Shown here: positions 9,718-19,438 of the stretch, one piece after another
How positions within the stretch are numbered: position 1 is the first letter of the stretch
How the letters are laid out: every line of letters begins with the position of its first letter
NCBI RefSeq assembly: GCF_009498275.1
Contig: NZ_CP045643.1
Location: 2,852,001 to 2,916,000, forward strand
Length of the DNA: 64,000 bases
Reading direction: 5' to 3'
From: Streptomyces fagopyri
GTDB taxonomy: Bacteria > Actinomycetota > Actinomycetes > Streptomycetales > Streptomycetaceae
Translations under genes and position numbers: made by a program
Notes under the pieces: model-generated
Told to the model about the DNA's origin: nothing
What the model saw: only the letters and a program-made list of their open reading frames with translations
The model's database searches: none

Positions 9718-10679
9718 CCACGACCGAGTCGGACGGGCCGATGACAACCGAATCCACGGCGGCCGAACAGGCCGTCACCCCGGGCGCGAAGAGCTCCCGC
9801 ACACTCGCCAGGCAGCGCCGCCGCAACTCGGCCGTCCGCTTCTGGCGGCGGTACCGCACCCACCGGGCGGGCGTCCTCGGGCTCGCCGCGCTCACGCTCT
9901 TCGCCCTCATCGCCCTGACAGCACCGCTGACCGTCGGCTCCGACGTGCAGAGCGTGACCGACGCGCCGGGCCGGCCGATGGAGAGCCCGAGCGCGCAATT
10001 CCCCCTGGGAACCGACCAGTTCGGACGCAATCTGCTCGGGCTCGTGGTGTGGGGCGCCCGGGTCTCCCTGCTGGTGGGACTGCTCGCCGCCGTGCTCTCG
10101 GTCGCGATCGGCGCCGTCATCGGGATCACCGCCGGCCACTTCCGCGGCTGGTACGCGACCGTGCTGATGCGGATCACCGACTGGTTCCTGGTGATGCCGA
10201 CACTGGTCCTCGCGATCGCCCTGGCGACCGTGATGACCCGCTCGCTCGGCACGATCATCCTGGCCATCGGCGTCACCACCTGGCCGACGACGGCCCGGCT
10301 GGTCCGCGCGCAGACCCTCGCCGTCGAATCGCGGCCCTACATCGAACGGGCCAAGGCGCTCGGCGGCGGCCACTGGCACATCATGTCGCGGCACGTGCTG
10401 CCCAACGTGATGCCGCTGGTCCTGGCGCAGACGACCCTGATCATCTCCTCCGCGATCCTCGCCGAGGCAACGCTGGCGTTCCTCGGTCTGGGCGATCCCA
10501 CGGTCGTGTCCTGGGGCGGGCTGCTCCAGGACGCGCGGGAGGCGGGCGCCGTCAGCGCCGGCAAGTGGTGGTACCTGGTACCGCCGGGAATCGCGATCGC
10601 GGTGGTCGCGCTCGCGTTCACCCTGTGCGGACGCGCGGTCGAGTCGGTCCTCAACCCGAAGCTGGGGGTGACCCGTTGA
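9714..10679 (+). CDS. Peptide ABC transporter permease, DppC/OppC type
   Basis: This 321-aa second permease subunit has a cytosolic start ending in RFWRRYRTHRAGVLG and then a transmembrane helix. The conserved PLGTDQFGRNLLGLVVWGAR segment and an EAA loop (PYIERAKALGGGHWHIMSRH) before LPNVMPL are diagnostic of the OppC/DppC family. The SAILAEATLAFLGLG segment near the end is also typical. Its start overlaps the preceding stop by four bases, and its own TGA overlaps a TTG start of the ATPase gene, so the operon is tightly coupled. Confidence 0.93.
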   Translation: MTTTESDGPMTTESTAAEQAVTPGAKSSRTLARQRRRNSAVRFWRRYRTHRAGVLGLAALTLFALIALTAPLTVGSDVQSVTDAPGRPMESPSAQFPLGTDQFGRNLLGLVVWGARVSLLVGLLAAVLSVAIGAVIGITAGHFRGWYATVLMRITDWFLVMPTLVLAIALATVMTRSLGTIILAIGVTTWPTTARLVRAQTLAVESRPYIERAKALGGGHWHIMSRHVLPNVMPLVLAQTTLIISSAILAEATLAFLGLGDPTVVSWGGLLQDAREAGAVSAGKWWYLVPPGIAIAVVALAFTLCGRAVESVLNPKLGVTR

Positions 10680-11704
10680 ACACTCCGGTGAGCACTCCCG
10701 TGACCGCTCCCGCCCGCCGGCCCCTGCTGGAGGTCAGGAACCTCGAAGTGACGTACGCGGGCGGGGCGGCCGCCGTACGCGGTGTGGACCTCTCGCTCGA
10801 CGCGGGACAGAAGCTCGGCATCGCGGGCGAGTCCGGCTGCGGCAAGTCCACGCTGGCCCTCGCGCTGCTGCGGCTGCTGCCCGCCGGCACCCGTACGAGC
10901 GGGGAGATCCTGCTCGACGGCGAGGACGTGCTGACGATGAAGTGGGGCCGGGTGCGGGCGGTCCGCTGGGCGGGCGCCTCGATCGTCTTCCAGGGGGCGA
11001 TGCACTCGCTGAACGCCGTGCACCGCATCGGCGACCAGATCGCCGAGCCGATCCTGCTGCACAGGAAGGCGACCCCGGCGGGTGCCAGGAGGAAGACCGG
11101 CGAACTGCTGGAACAGGTGGGGCTGCCCGCCGCCCGCGCGGACGCCTACCCGCACGAGCTCTCCGGCGGGCAGCGCCAGCGCGTCATGATCGCCATGGCG
11201 CTGGCCTGCGACCCCCGGCTCGTCATCGCCGACGAACCGACCACGGCGCTCGACGTGATGATCCAGGCGCAGATCCTCCGCCTGATCGAACAACTCGTGA
11301 GCGAACAGGAGTTGGGCCTCCTCATGATCAGTCACGACCTCGCGGTCCTGGCCGACACCTGCGACCGGCTCGCGGTGATGTACGCGGGCCGCGTCGTCGA
11401 GGAGGGCCCCGCACGGCAGGTGTACGACAACGCCCGGCACCCCTACGGCAAGGCCCTGTCCGCGGCCTTCCCGCGCATCGGGGACAGCGCCTCGCGGTTC
11501 GCGCCGCGCGGCCTGCCCGGCGATCCCCCGGACCCGTCCGCACTCCCCTCCGGCTGTACGTTCCACCCCCGGTGCGCGGTGGCGCTGGACTCGTGCGCCG
11601 ACCAGGACCAGGGGCTGCGGGACGCGGGCGCGGGACGGTGGGCCGCCTGCGTGCACGTGGACACGGCCGCCGGAGCGGCAGAGCCAGTCAGGAGCACGCC
11701 ATGA
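10676..11704 (+). CDS. Peptide ABC transporter ATP-binding protein, DppD/OppD type
   Basis: This 342-aa ATPase starts at the TTG at 10676. GGGGGTG at 10664-10670 is spaced for it, while the next candidate (GTG 10688) is too far from that site. The Walker A motif GESGCGKST is near residue 50, the signature LSGGQRQRV near 161 and the Walker [13 protein letters not shown] near 182. The C-terminal oligopeptide-transporter extension has the cysteine pattern [10 protein letters not shown]...C, which in some homologues holds an iron-sulfur cluster. It energises the DppB/C channel together with the next gene, whose ATG overlaps its stop by four bases. Confidence 0.93.
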   Translation: MNTPVSTPVTAPARRPLLEVRNLEVTYAGGAAAVRGVDLSLDAGQKLGIAGESGCGKSTLALALLRLLPAGTRTSGEILLDGEDVLTMKWGRVRAVRWAGASIVFQGAMHSLNAVHRIGDQIAEPILLHRKATPAGARRKTGELLEQVGLPAARADAYPHELSGGQRQRVMIAMALACDPRLVIADEPTTALDVMIQAQILRLIEQLVSEQELGLLMISHDLAVLADTCDRLAVMYAGRVVEEGPARQVYDNARHPYGKALSAAFPRIGDSASRFAPRGLPGDPPDPSALPSGCTFHPRCAVALDSCADQDQGLRDAGAGRWAACVHVDTAAGAAEPVRSTP

Positions 11705-12756
11705 CGAACCCGCCCGCGCCGGCCCCCGTACCGGCCACGACACCGGCGCCCTCGCCCGCGCCCGCGTCGCCGCTGCTCAGCGCCGAGGGACTGCGCGTCT
11801 CGTTCCCCGGACGGCACGGCGCCGCCCGCGCCCGCGCCGTCGACGGGGTCGATCTCGACATCCGCCGCGGTGAGATCGTCGCCCTGGTCGGCGAGTCCGG
11901 CTGCGGCAAGACGACGCTCGCCCGTTCCCTTCTCGGTCTGGTCCCGCCCACCGGCGGTCGTGTCACCTTCGACGGCGCACCGCTCGACTACTCCTCGCGC
12001 GCGCTGAAGGCCTACCGCAAGCGGGTCCAGCTGGTCCTCCAGGATCCGAGCGGCTCGCTCAACCCCCGGCACACGGTGTACGACGCGGTGGCCGAGGGGC
12101 TGCGCATCCACGGGTACGGGGGCGACGAACGGGCGGCGGTCGCGGAGGCCCTCTCCCTGGCCGGCCTGCGTCCGCCGGAGCGTTTCTTCCTGCGCTACCC
12201 GCACGAACTGTCCGGGGGCCAGCGTCAGCGCGTCGTCATCGCGGGCGCGCTCGTCCTGCGGCCCGAACTCATCGTCGCCGACGAGCCGGTGGCCTCCCTC
12301 GACGCGTCGGTACGGGGCGAGATCCTCGCCCTGCTCCTGCGGCTGCGCGCCGAACTCGGCCTGTCCGCCCTGGTGGTCACCCACGACCTGGGTCTGGCGT
12401 GGAACATCGCCGACCGGGTCGCGGTGATGTACCTCGGCCGGATCGTGGAGACGGGCGAGGTCGCCGAGGTCCTGACGTCGCCCCGACACCCGTACACCCA
12501 GGCCCTGTTGTCCGTTCTCCCGGAGGCGCCGGGCGCGCCGGTCGTACTCACGGGCGAGCCCCCGGACCCCTCACGGATCCCCTCGGGCTGCCGCTTCCAC
12601 GCGCGCTGCCAGATCCTGGCGGGCGGGGAGGCCGAACGGGCCGGAGTCGCGGACGCCTGCCGCGGGCAGGACCTGCCGGTACTGGGCGGCGGCGGAGGGG
12701 CACAGGTGGCGTGCCACTGGGCTGCGACGGGGGCGACGACGCCGGCCGGTACGTGA
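11701..12756 (+). CDS. Peptide ABC transporter ATP-binding protein, DppF/OppF type
   Basis: This 351-aa ATPase is the last gene of the importer operon. It has a Pro/Ala-rich leader (residues 1-25), Walker [10 protein letters not shown], the Q-loop region [18 protein letters not shown], signature LSGGQRQRV and Walker [13 protein letters not shown]. The OppF-type C-terminal segment ([13 protein letters not shown]) is present. It pairs with the DppD-type ATPase to make the heterodimeric motor. With one binding protein, two permeases and two ATPases, the set is complete; the substrate, probably oligopeptides, is inferred from family only. Confidence 0.93.
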   Translation: MTNPPAPAPVPATTPAPSPAPASPLLSAEGLRVSFPGRHGAARARAVDGVDLDIRRGEIVALVGESGCGKTTLARSLLGLVPPTGGRVTFDGAPLDYSSRALKAYRKRVQLVLQDPSGSLNPRHTVYDAVAEGLRIHGYGGDERAAVAEALSLAGLRPPERFFLRYPHELSGGQRQRVVIAGALVLRPELIVADEPVASLDASVRGEILALLLRLRAELGLSALVVTHDLGLAWNIADRVAVMYLGRIVETGEVAEVLTSPRHPYTQALLSVLPEAPGAPVVLTGEPPDPSRIPSGCRFHARCQILAGGEAERAGVADACRGQDLPVLGGGGGAQVACHWAATGATTPAGT

Positions 12757-12764
12757 GGGACGGT

Positions 12765-12779
12765 CCCGTCCGTGACGGG
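12765..12779. terminator. Small hairpin between convergent peptide-transporter and ribF genes
   Basis: CCCGTC and GACGGG form a 6-bp stem with a CGT loop in the 110-bp convergent gap. No T-tract follows, so a terminator role for either strand is tentative. Confidence 0.35.
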
Positions 12780-12866
12780 CCGCGGCGCTGTGGCCGGGAG
12801 GCCCGACGGAACAGCGGTCGACGGTGCCCCGAGGCGCCGACCACACGGCCGCCGCGTGCCGGACGG

Positions 12867-13820
12867 CTACAGCGTCCCGTACGCCTCGATCAGTTCCCGG
12901 GACCGCTTCACGTCGTCGGCGATGGCTTCCAGCAGCGCCTCGATGGACTCGAATCGGGCCTGGCCGCGGACGAAGGCGAGGAAGTCGACGGCTACGTGCA
13001 GGCCGTACAGGTCGAGGCCGACGCGGTCGATGGCGTACGCCTCCACCGTGCGCTCGGTCCCGTCGAACTGCGGGTTCGTGCCGACGGAGATCGCCGCAGG
13101 CATCGCTTCGCCGCCGACGTGCAGCCAGCCGGCGTAGACGCCGTCGGCGGGGATGGCGGTGTGCGGGAGGGTCTCGACGTTGGCCGTCGGGAAACCGAGC
13201 TCGCGGCCACGCTGGGCGCCGCGGACCACGATGCCCTCGACGCGGTGCGGGCGGCCCAGGATCTCGCGCGCGCCCTCCACGTCACCCTCGGCGACCAGCC
13301 GCCGGGTCATGGTCGAGGAGAAGGGCTCACCGCCGCCGGCGGCGCCGCTCACGTACAGCTCCACCACCTCGACCTCGAAGTCGTACGTCTCGCCCTGCTC
13401 GCGCAGGAAGTCGACATTGCCGGCGGCCTTGTGGCCGAAGCGGAAGTTCGGGCCCTCCACGACCGCCTTGGCGTGCAACTTGTCGACCAGCACCTTCGCC
13501 ACGAAGTCGGCGGGCGACAGCTTCGAGAACTCGGTCGTGAAGGGGAGGATCAGCAGCGCGTCGACGCCCAGCTCGGCCATCAGCTCGGCGCGGCGGTGGT
13601 GCGGGGCGAGCAGCGGCGGATGGCTGCCCGGCCTGACGACCTCGCTCGGGTGCGGGTCGAACGTGACCACGACGGAGGGAACGCCCAGCTCCCGGGCCCG
13701 GTCCACCGCATGCCTGATGATCAGCTGGTGCCCGCGGTGCACCCCGTCATAGGAACCGATGGTGACGACGCTGCGCCCCCAGTCCTGGGGGATGTCCTCC
13801 AAGCCACGCCAGCGCTGCAC
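12867..13820 (-). CDS. ribF: Bifunctional riboflavin kinase/FAD synthetase RibF
   Basis: This 317-aa enzyme converts riboflavin to FMN and FMN to FAD. The N-terminal adenylyltransferase domain shows VVTIGSYDGVHRGHQ, the HxGH-type nucleotide-binding motif, and LHAKAVVEGPNFRFGH. The C-terminal flavokinase domain starts near residue 185 and has RGRELGFPTANVE, the PTAN motif, and DGVYAGW. Start GTG at 13820 is preceded by AAGGAG with 8-bp spacing. It lies downstream of the pseudoprotease-NTPase gene and the rimP-truB block, the usual Streptomyces order, but separated by a 133-bp gap that may carry its own promoter. Confidence 0.95.
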   Translation of the reverse strand: MQRWRGLEDIPQDWGRSVVTIGSYDGVHRGHQLIIRHAVDRARELGVPSVVVTFDPHPSEVVRPGSHPPLLAPHHRRAELMAELGVDALLILPFTTEFSKLSPADFVAKVLVDKLHAKAVVEGPNFRFGHKAAGNVDFLREQGETYDFEVEVVELYVSGAAGGGEPFSSTMTRRLVAEGDVEGAREILGRPHRVEGIVVRGAQRGRELGFPTANVETLPHTAIPADGVYAGWLHVGGEAMPAAISVGTNPQFDGTERTVEAYAIDRVGLDLYGLHVAVDFLAFVRGQARFESIEALLEAIADDVKRSRELIEAYGTL

Positions 13821-13953
13821 TGTGACCGCTCCTTGTCGAACCCGTGTCCGTGATTGCCTCATTCGCAGCTCTAAGGGTGCCATGCCGCGTGCTCCCGGTT
13901 CGCATCGGCATCGAGCTGTGACGCGGAGCACGAGAACCTGACCAAGGCCTGAC

Positions 13954-16900
13954 TCAGGCGGGGACCCGCACACCGGCCAGATTCTCGATCATGCGGCGGG
14001 TGCTGGGGCCGACCACCCCGGCCCACTCGTCGGGGGCGCCGGCCAGCCAGCGGGCCACCACGGGGGCGAATCCCGGCACCTGGCGGGCCAGCTCGACCAG
14101 GCCGCGGTCGAAGCCGGTGGCGCCGGCGGGGGTGCGCACCATCAGCCGCCCCGTCCGGTGCACCAGCTCCCGGGTGGGTTCCTCGCCCCGGCGGGCCATG
14201 CCCTCCGCGGCGACCCGCAGCAGGGTGGCGAGCACGGCCGGGTCGCGCTCGTGCGCGAGCAGCAGATCCAGCAGCTCGCGCCGCAGCTCCCGGGAGGCCG
14301 CGCCGCCCGGCGCGGCCAGTACGGTCGCCAGGGCCGTCCGTACCGGGGCCGGACAGCCGATCAGCAGCCCCGTGACGAGCGGGAAGAGCGCCGTGCGCGC
14401 GACGGGCCCGTGGGCGAGACGGCGGTCGACGTAGGCGGCCATGTGCGTGGCGGCCTCCGGGCGCAGCTCCACCATCTCCCGCACGAGCGCGGCGACACGG
14501 TGGGCGAGCTCGGGCGTGGTGACGTCGGCGAGGGTGCGCAGCGCCTCGGCCGGGTCGGCGCCGGGCTGCCGCAGCCGGGTCCGGAACGCGGCGACCACCG
14601 CGTCGGCGTGCGTGGCGAGGGCGGGGACCAGAGCGCGGGCGGGCAGGTGGGCGTCGCCCGCGGCGAACCGCTCCAGCGCCTGCGGCAGATACGCGGCCCT
14701 GCTCCGCGGATCCCGTACGAGCAGGCCGAGCGCTCCGCCGTGCAGGGTGCAGTCGGCGGGGCGGGCCAGCAGGGCGAGCGCCGCGTAGCGCAGCAGGGCG
14801 CGATCGGCCTCGGTGCGGATGTGCGGCGCGGCGCGCAGGCCGTACGCCACCGCCGCCACCCGCCGGGCCGGTCGGGGATCGTGCGCCCACCGGTCGACGG
14901 CCCGGCACACCGCCGACGGCTCCTCCTCGGCGAGCGCGGCGAGCAGTTCGTCGGCCCGGCGGTGCGCGCTGTCCACCAGCGCCTCCGCCAGGTCGTCCAG
15001 GGCGCGCCGCCGGTGGGCGTACAGCAGGGCCTGCGCCGCCGTGGCCACGGTCGCGTGGGGTGTCGCGGGCAGGGGGCGGTCGTCGTCGAACCAGGTGATG
15101 AGGTGAGGTGCCACGCCGGTGGGGTCCACGGTGAGGAGCCGGGCCACGGCGTCCAGGTAGCGGGGGGTGCGGGCGCCTTCCGGCGTCCAGGCGCGCGCCG
15201 GGGTGCGGCCCCCTCCTGACGCGGCGGCCACCGGTGCGCCGGCGTCTCCTGGCGTGGTGCCCACCAGCGCGTCGGCCCCCACCGGCGGTCGGGTGCCGGA
15301 CGGCGTGCCGTCGCCTTCCGGCGGCTCTGCGGCCTGCGGCGGCTCTGCGGCTTGCGACGGGCGGCGAAGAGCGGCGGTCCGGTCGGCGTGAGTCTCGTCG
15401 AAGGGGCCCGCGCCACCCGCAGCCGCGCCCCTGTACCCCGTGTCCGACGCGCCCGCGCCGACGAGAGCGCTACCGACCCGCACCCTGCCTGCCGAAGCCA
15501 CGTCGAACGGAGACACGTCGGCCCGCACCATGTCGGCCGAAGCCACGTCGAACGGAACCACACCGGCAGGAGACACGTCGGCCAGGTCTCCGCCGATCGC
15601 TCCGGCGCCGTCCGCGGTCGTGTCGTACGGGCCCGTCCGAGGCGGCGCCTCGTCCGCGACGACCAGGCACCTGAGCAGGTCGAACCGCTCCGTCCGCGGC
15701 AGCGGCAGCGTCTCCCAGAAGGCGGGTCCGAACTCCGCCGGAACACCCCGGCCCTCCGCCCGCCACCGCACGATCCGCTCGGCGAGCAGCGCGAGGACCC
15801 CTGTGTACGGGGTCGCGTCGGGCAGCCGCGCCATGACGTCGCCCAGGAGCCGCGTGGCCCACCAGACGGGGTCCTCCGGTGGGACCGGCGCGTCCGGCAG
15901 GAGGGCGTCCAGGGTGTGGACCAGTTCTTCGAGTCGAGGGGTCAGCGCTGCCACGCCCTGTTGACGGGCCAGGAGGAGCAGGGCCTCGACGACCGGTCCG
16001 ATGCGGTGCCGGGGGACGGGAACGAGGCGCGGCCGCGTGGGGGCGGCGGGCCTGGGGCCACGGGACCGGCGACGGCGCGTCGCGCCCGGACCGGTCACCG
16101 GTCCCGGACCGGCCGGCGACGGTGTCCGCTGGGCGGGTACCCGCTCGGCTTCCGTCCCGGTCCGGGACGGTGCCCGGACCCCGGCGGGCGGGGCCGTGTC
16201 ACGGCTCCGGTGGACCAGGGCGTGCAGGGCCGCGTCCAGGTCCAGGTGGGTGCCCTGGATCCAGTCGGCGAGTTCTTCGTGGGCGAAGCGGTAGCCGTTG
16301 CCCGCCGGGACCAGGAGGCGCTCGGTGAGGACGGCGGAGGCCCAGCCGGTGGTCCGGGCGGAACGGCGCCCCGGAGCGGGCCCCCACGGGAAGACGGCCT
16401 CGAAGGACTCACGGTCCAACTGGCCCTGCCCCGGCCCCAGACAGCGCCGCGCGGCCTCGTGCACGCGGCCGGAGACCTGAGCGGCGAGGCGTCGTACGGC
16501 ACTGCCGCGCAATCCGTTCGCGGCCGCGAGCCGGACCGCGACGCGCAGGCACATCAGGTCCAGATGGGCGCCGAGGACGTCGTGCCGGTCGAGCGGCCCG
16601 GCCGGGGCGTCCGGCAGCGCGGCCCGTACCTCGGCCAGCAGGCGCAGGGTCAGCGGATGCCGCGCGTCCGCTCCCCCCAGCGTGCCCTCGGGGATCCCGG
16701 CCCGCGCCCGGATGCGCCGTGCCTCCTCCTCCGTGAGATCGCCCAGCCGGACGCACGGCGGCGGCGACGGTTGCGGCCCGTCACCGGCGGCCCGGTGCAG
16801 GAGCGCCGCCGGGAAGTGTGTCCCCGCCTGTTCCCAGTACTCCGGCCGGCAGGCGACGACGAGGCGCGCACCGCTCCCGCACAGCCACTCGGCCGTCCCC

Positions 16901-18108
16901 GCCGTCCACTCGGACAGCCGGTGGGCGAGGGCCGACGGCATCTCCTCGGGGCCGTCGAGGAGGAGCAGCAGCGGACGGCCGGCGTCCCGCGCCAGCGAGG
17001 CGAGGCGCTCCGGGGCGATGTCGCCCAGTTCTCCGCCGTACCCGCCGGGGGGCAGGACCTCCGAGTCGCCGGGCGCCCCCGCCCGCGAGGCCGCCACGAT
17101 CCGTCCGGCCCGCTCCAGTGCCCGTGCCGCCGCGTCGGCGACGGAGGTGTCCGTGGCGAGAAGGTCGGCTCCACGCAACCAGAGTGTGGGGGCCGGTTCG
17201 GCGCCGCCGGTGCGGCGGGCGGCGAGGGCCGCCAGTTCCGTCGTACGACCGCTGCCGGGCGGGCCGACCAGTCCGAGAACGGAGGCCGGGCCGCTCGCGA
17301 AGGCCTCGAACTCCCGGACGACGGCGGTCCGTTCGACAATGGCGGACGATTCCTCTCGGGCACCGGACGGGGGCGCACCCGGTCCGTCCGAACCGACCGA
17401 GGTCGCCGTGAGCTCCAGCACCCCGGCCTGATTGAGATCGGTGCCGTACGCGGGCACGGTCGCCGCGTTGCGGGCCAGCAGCGCGGCGAGCGGTCCGCGC
17501 GCGCCGGGCGTGCGCAGGGGTACGGCGAACCGCGCCGCCGGGTGCTCCCCGTGCAGCGCGGTGCCCACGACGCCGACCACCGCCCCGGTCGACACGTCCA
17601 GCACCGGGCCCCCGGCCGCCCCGCCGCCGAGCCGGAGCGCGTCCGCGCCCGCCGTGCCGATCGCCAGCTCCAGCGCCTCGCCGAGCAGGTGGAGACGGTC
17701 GGTGGCCGTGTACGTCACGGCGGTGGTGCCGAGCACCCGTGCCTCGCGCCAGCCGCCCGCGGCGATCCGGACGTACGCGCCGGTCCCGACCCGGTCCCGC
17801 ACGGTGACGGGGAGCGGGTCGAGGTCGAGACCCTCGGTGCGGACCAGTGCCAGATCGGCGGCGGGCAGCGGGGTCACGGCGTCCGCGCCCACCACCCAGC
17901 TGCGGTCGCCGGGAGCGTGCAGGACGAGGCGGGCCAGACCGTCGACGGCCTCGTGGCTGGTGATCACCGTGCCGTGGTGGTCGGCGACGAAACCGGTGCC
18001 GCGCGGGCGTCCGGCCAGATCGCAGATGCGCACCACGCCTTCGTCCCGCGCGTGGTCGGCGGCGTCCGGTGGCTGCTCGTCCCCGGTCCGCGGGCCTCGT
18101 CCCGCCAT
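13954..18108 (-). CDS. Large protein: catalytically dead trypsin-like domain, P-loop NTPase and helical repeat region
   Basis: This 1384-aa gene starts at ATG 18108, with GGGAGG upstream. Residues 20-200 have a chymotrypsin/trypsin-like fold: His52 (ITSHEAVDG) and Asp85 (PAADLALV) are present, but the nucleophile motif reads GAAGGPVLD with Ala165 where Ser is expected. Residues about 270-560 are an AAA/STAND-type NTPase with Walker A GPPGSGRTT near 280, Walker B LLLLLDGPEEM near 383 and a sensor-like VVACRPEYW. The rest is Ala/Arg/Leu-rich and probably helical repeats, interrupted at about 820-977 by a low-complexity insert. The protein is probably cytosolic. The function is unknown; a signalling or sensor ATPase is likely. 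It sits between truB and ribF. Confidence 0.88.
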   Translation of the reverse strand: MAGRGPRTGDEQPPDAADHARDEGVVRICDLAGRPRGTGFVADHHGTVITSHEAVDGLARLVLHAPGDRSWVVGADAVTPLPAADLALVRTEGLDLDPLPVTVRDRVGTGAYVRIAAGGWREARVLGTTAVTYTATDRLHLLGEALELAIGTAGADALRLGGGAAGGPVLDVSTGAVVGVVGTALHGEHPAARFAVPLRTPGARGPLAALLARNAATVPAYGTDLNQAGVLELTATSVGSDGPGAPPSGAREESSAIVERTAVVREFEAFASGPASVLGLVGPPGSGRTTELAALAARRTGGAEPAPTLWLRGADLLATDTSVADAAARALERAGRIVAASRAGAPGDSEVLPPGGYGGELGDIAPERLASLARDAGRPLLLLLDGPEEMPSALAHRLSEWTAGTAEWLCGSGARLVVACRPEYWEQAGTHFPAALLHRAAGDGPQPSPPPCVRLGDLTEEEARRIRARAGIPEGTLGGADARHPLTLRLLAEVRAALPDAPAGPLDRHDVLGAHLDLMCLRVAVRLAAANGLRGSAVRRLAAQVSGRVHEAARRCLGPGQGQLDRESFEAVFPWGPAPGRRSARTTGWASAVLTERLLVPAGNGYRFAHEELADWIQGTHLDLDAALHALVHRSRDTAPPAGVRAPSRTGTEAERVPAQRTPSPAGPGPVTGPGATRRRRSRGPRPAAPTRPRLVPVPRHRIGPVVEALLLLARQQGVAALTPRLEELVHTLDALLPDAPVPPEDPVWWATRLLGDVMARLPDATPYTGVLALLAERIVRWRAEGRGVPAEFGPAFWETLPLPRTERFDLLRCLVVADEAPPRTGPYDTTADGAGAIGGDLADVSPAGVVPFDVASADMVRADVSPFDVASAGRVRVGSALVGAGASDTGYRGAAAGGAGPFDETHADRTAALRRPSQAAEPPQAAEPPEGDGTPSGTRPPVGADALVGTTPGDAGAPVAAASGGGRTPARAWTPEGARTPRYLDAVARLLTVDPTGVAPHLITWFDDDRPLPATPHATVATAAQALLYAHRRRALDDLAEALVDSAHRRADELLAALAEEEPSAVCRAVDRWAHDPRPARRVAAVAYGLRAAPHIRTEADRALLRYAALALLARPADCTLHGGALGLLVRDPRSRAAYLPQALERFAAGDAHLPARALVPALATHADAVVAAFRTRLRQPGADPAEALRTLADVTTPELAHRVAALVREMVELRPEAATHMAAYVDRRLAHGPVARTALFPLVTGLLIGCPAPVRTALATVLAAPGGAASRELRRELLDLLLAHERDPAVLATLLRVAAEGMARRGEEPTRELVHRTGRLMVRTPAGATGFDRGLVELARQVPGFAPVVARWLAGAPDEWAGVVGPSTRRMIENLAGVRVPA

Positions 18109-18532
18109 GTTCGAACCTCCCCGCCGTGCTCCGTTCCTCCGACGGTAGGCGCGAGGTGATCAGCGGGACAGATCGCGTGGTGAACGCGCCCCCTTCCGCT
18201 CCCTCGATTCACTCCGAGCGCCTGCCCGAAGGGGTGAACAGGGCAGGGTGGATGGATACACCCTTGGGTGGGGGGAACCGAGGGGGGACCATGGAGCGGC
18301 GGGCGCGAAGCCCCGTGACCGCCGCTCCACGGGCGAGCGGCCACTTCGGAGACGGGCGAGCGACTTCCTCGGAGGCGGGCAAACGGCCCCCTCGGAAGCG
18401 AGCACCCGGCCCGGCCCGCCGGCCCTCGCGGAGCCGAGGGGCTCCCCCGGACCCGAAGGGGCCACGCGAAGCCGAGGGGCCTCTCCCGGGCTTCGGAGGG
18501 CTTCGCGAGGTTTCGAAGGGCTTCGCGGGGCC
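18109..18532. other. 424-bp repeat-bearing intergenic region between truB and the pseudoprotease gene
   Basis: No gene is supported. It holds a 23-bp imperfect tandem repeat (18330-18398) and, at about 18425-18535, a run of related CGAGGGGC and CTTCGNGGGC words able to fold into several hairpins. These may end truB transcription. The promoter of the downstream pseudoprotease gene should lie at about 18120-18250. Confidence 0.4.
18330..18398. repeat. 23-bp imperfect tandem repeat, three units
   Basis: Units are 18330-18352, 18353-18375 and 18376-18398. They share the frame CGGGCgAgCGg..cctCGGAgg, and a decayed fourth unit follows. There is no coding continuity across them. Confidence 0.6.
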
Positions 18533-19438
18533 TCAGCCGAACACGGCGAGGCTCTTGGCCTTCCCCTTCTGTTCCTCCACCAGCGCCAGGAACTGCCCCG
18601 CCGGGTCGAAGACGGCCACGGCGCCCGTCCCCGCGTACTCCTCGGGGATCTCCAGGCGTACGCCGTTGAGCAGCAGCCGGGCCCGCCTGTCGTCCACGTC
18701 CCAGCGGGGGAACGCGGCCGTGGCGGCCTCCGCGATCGGCATCACGGTCAGCTCCTCCTGGAGCTGTTCGAGGGTGCGCGCGCTGTCCAGCTTGTACGGG
18801 CCGACACGGGTACGGCGCAGGGCGGTGAGATGCCCGCCGACGCCCAGGTCCGCACCCAGGTCGCGGGCGAGCGCCCGGATGTACGTCCCGGACGAGCAGA
18901 CCACGGAGACGACCAGGTCCAGGACGGGTGTGCCGTCCTCGGCCACGGCGTCCCGGACGTCGTACACGGTGAACGACGAGATCGTCACCGGACGGGCCGG
19001 GATCTCGAACTCCTCGCCCTCACGTGCGCGCTTGTAGGAGCGCACGCCGTCGATCTTGATGGCGCTGACCTTGGACGGCACCTGCATGATGGCGCCGCTG
19101 AGCTTGGCGATCCCGGCGTCGACGGCTTCCCGGGTGACCTGGGAGGCGTCGGTGGAGGAGGTGAGGTCGCCCTCGGCGTCGTCCGTCAGCGTGTTCTGGC
19201 CGAGCCGGATCGTACCGAGGTACTCCTTCTCGGTGAGCGCGAGGTGCCCGAGGAGCTTGGTCGCCCTCTCGACACCGAGGACGAGCACGCCCGTCGCCAT
19301 GGGATCGAGGGTGCCGGCGTGACCGACGCGACGGGTCTTCGCGATGCCCCGCATCTTGGCGACCACGTCGTGCGAAGTGAAGCCCGACGGCTTGTCCACG
19401 ATGACAAGCCCGTCGGGCGTCCGGAGCTTCTGGGTCAT
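18533..19438 (-). CDS. truB: tRNA pseudouridine-55 synthase TruB
   Basis: This 301-aa enzyme makes pseudouridine 55 in the T-loop of tRNAs. The catalytic region RRVGHAGTLDPMATGVL is near residue 40, with the active Asp in GTLDP. It also shows the N-terminal GLVIVDKPSGFTSHDVV motif, the KEYLGTIRLG strand and a C-terminal PUA-like segment. The actinobacterial TruB_C region is present at the end (FDPAGQFLALVEEQKGKA). Its ATG overlaps the rbfA stop by four bases, so the two are co-translated. Length is normal for the family. Confidence 0.96.
   Translation of the reverse strand: MTQKLRTPDGLVIVDKPSGFTSHDVVAKMRGIAKTRRVGHAGTLDPMATGVLVLGVERATKLLGHLALTEKEYLGTIRLGQNTLTDDAEGDLTSSTDASQVTREAVDAGIAKLSGAIMQVPSKVSAIKIDGVRSYKRAREGEEFEIPARPVTISSFTVYDVRDAVAEDGTPVLDLVVSVVCSSGTYIRALARDLGADLGVGGHLTALRRTRVGPYKLDSARTLEQLQEELTVMPIAEAATAAFPRWDVDDRRARLLLNGVRLEIPEEYAGTGAVAVFDPAGQFLALVEEQKGKAKSLAVFG

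Noticed and set aside
15352..18159. 935-aa plus-strand open frame opposite the pseudoprotease-NTPase gene
   Set aside because: Composition is Arg/Gly-rich without domain motifs, while the minus frame has protease-fold and P-loop motifs and a good ribosome-binding site.
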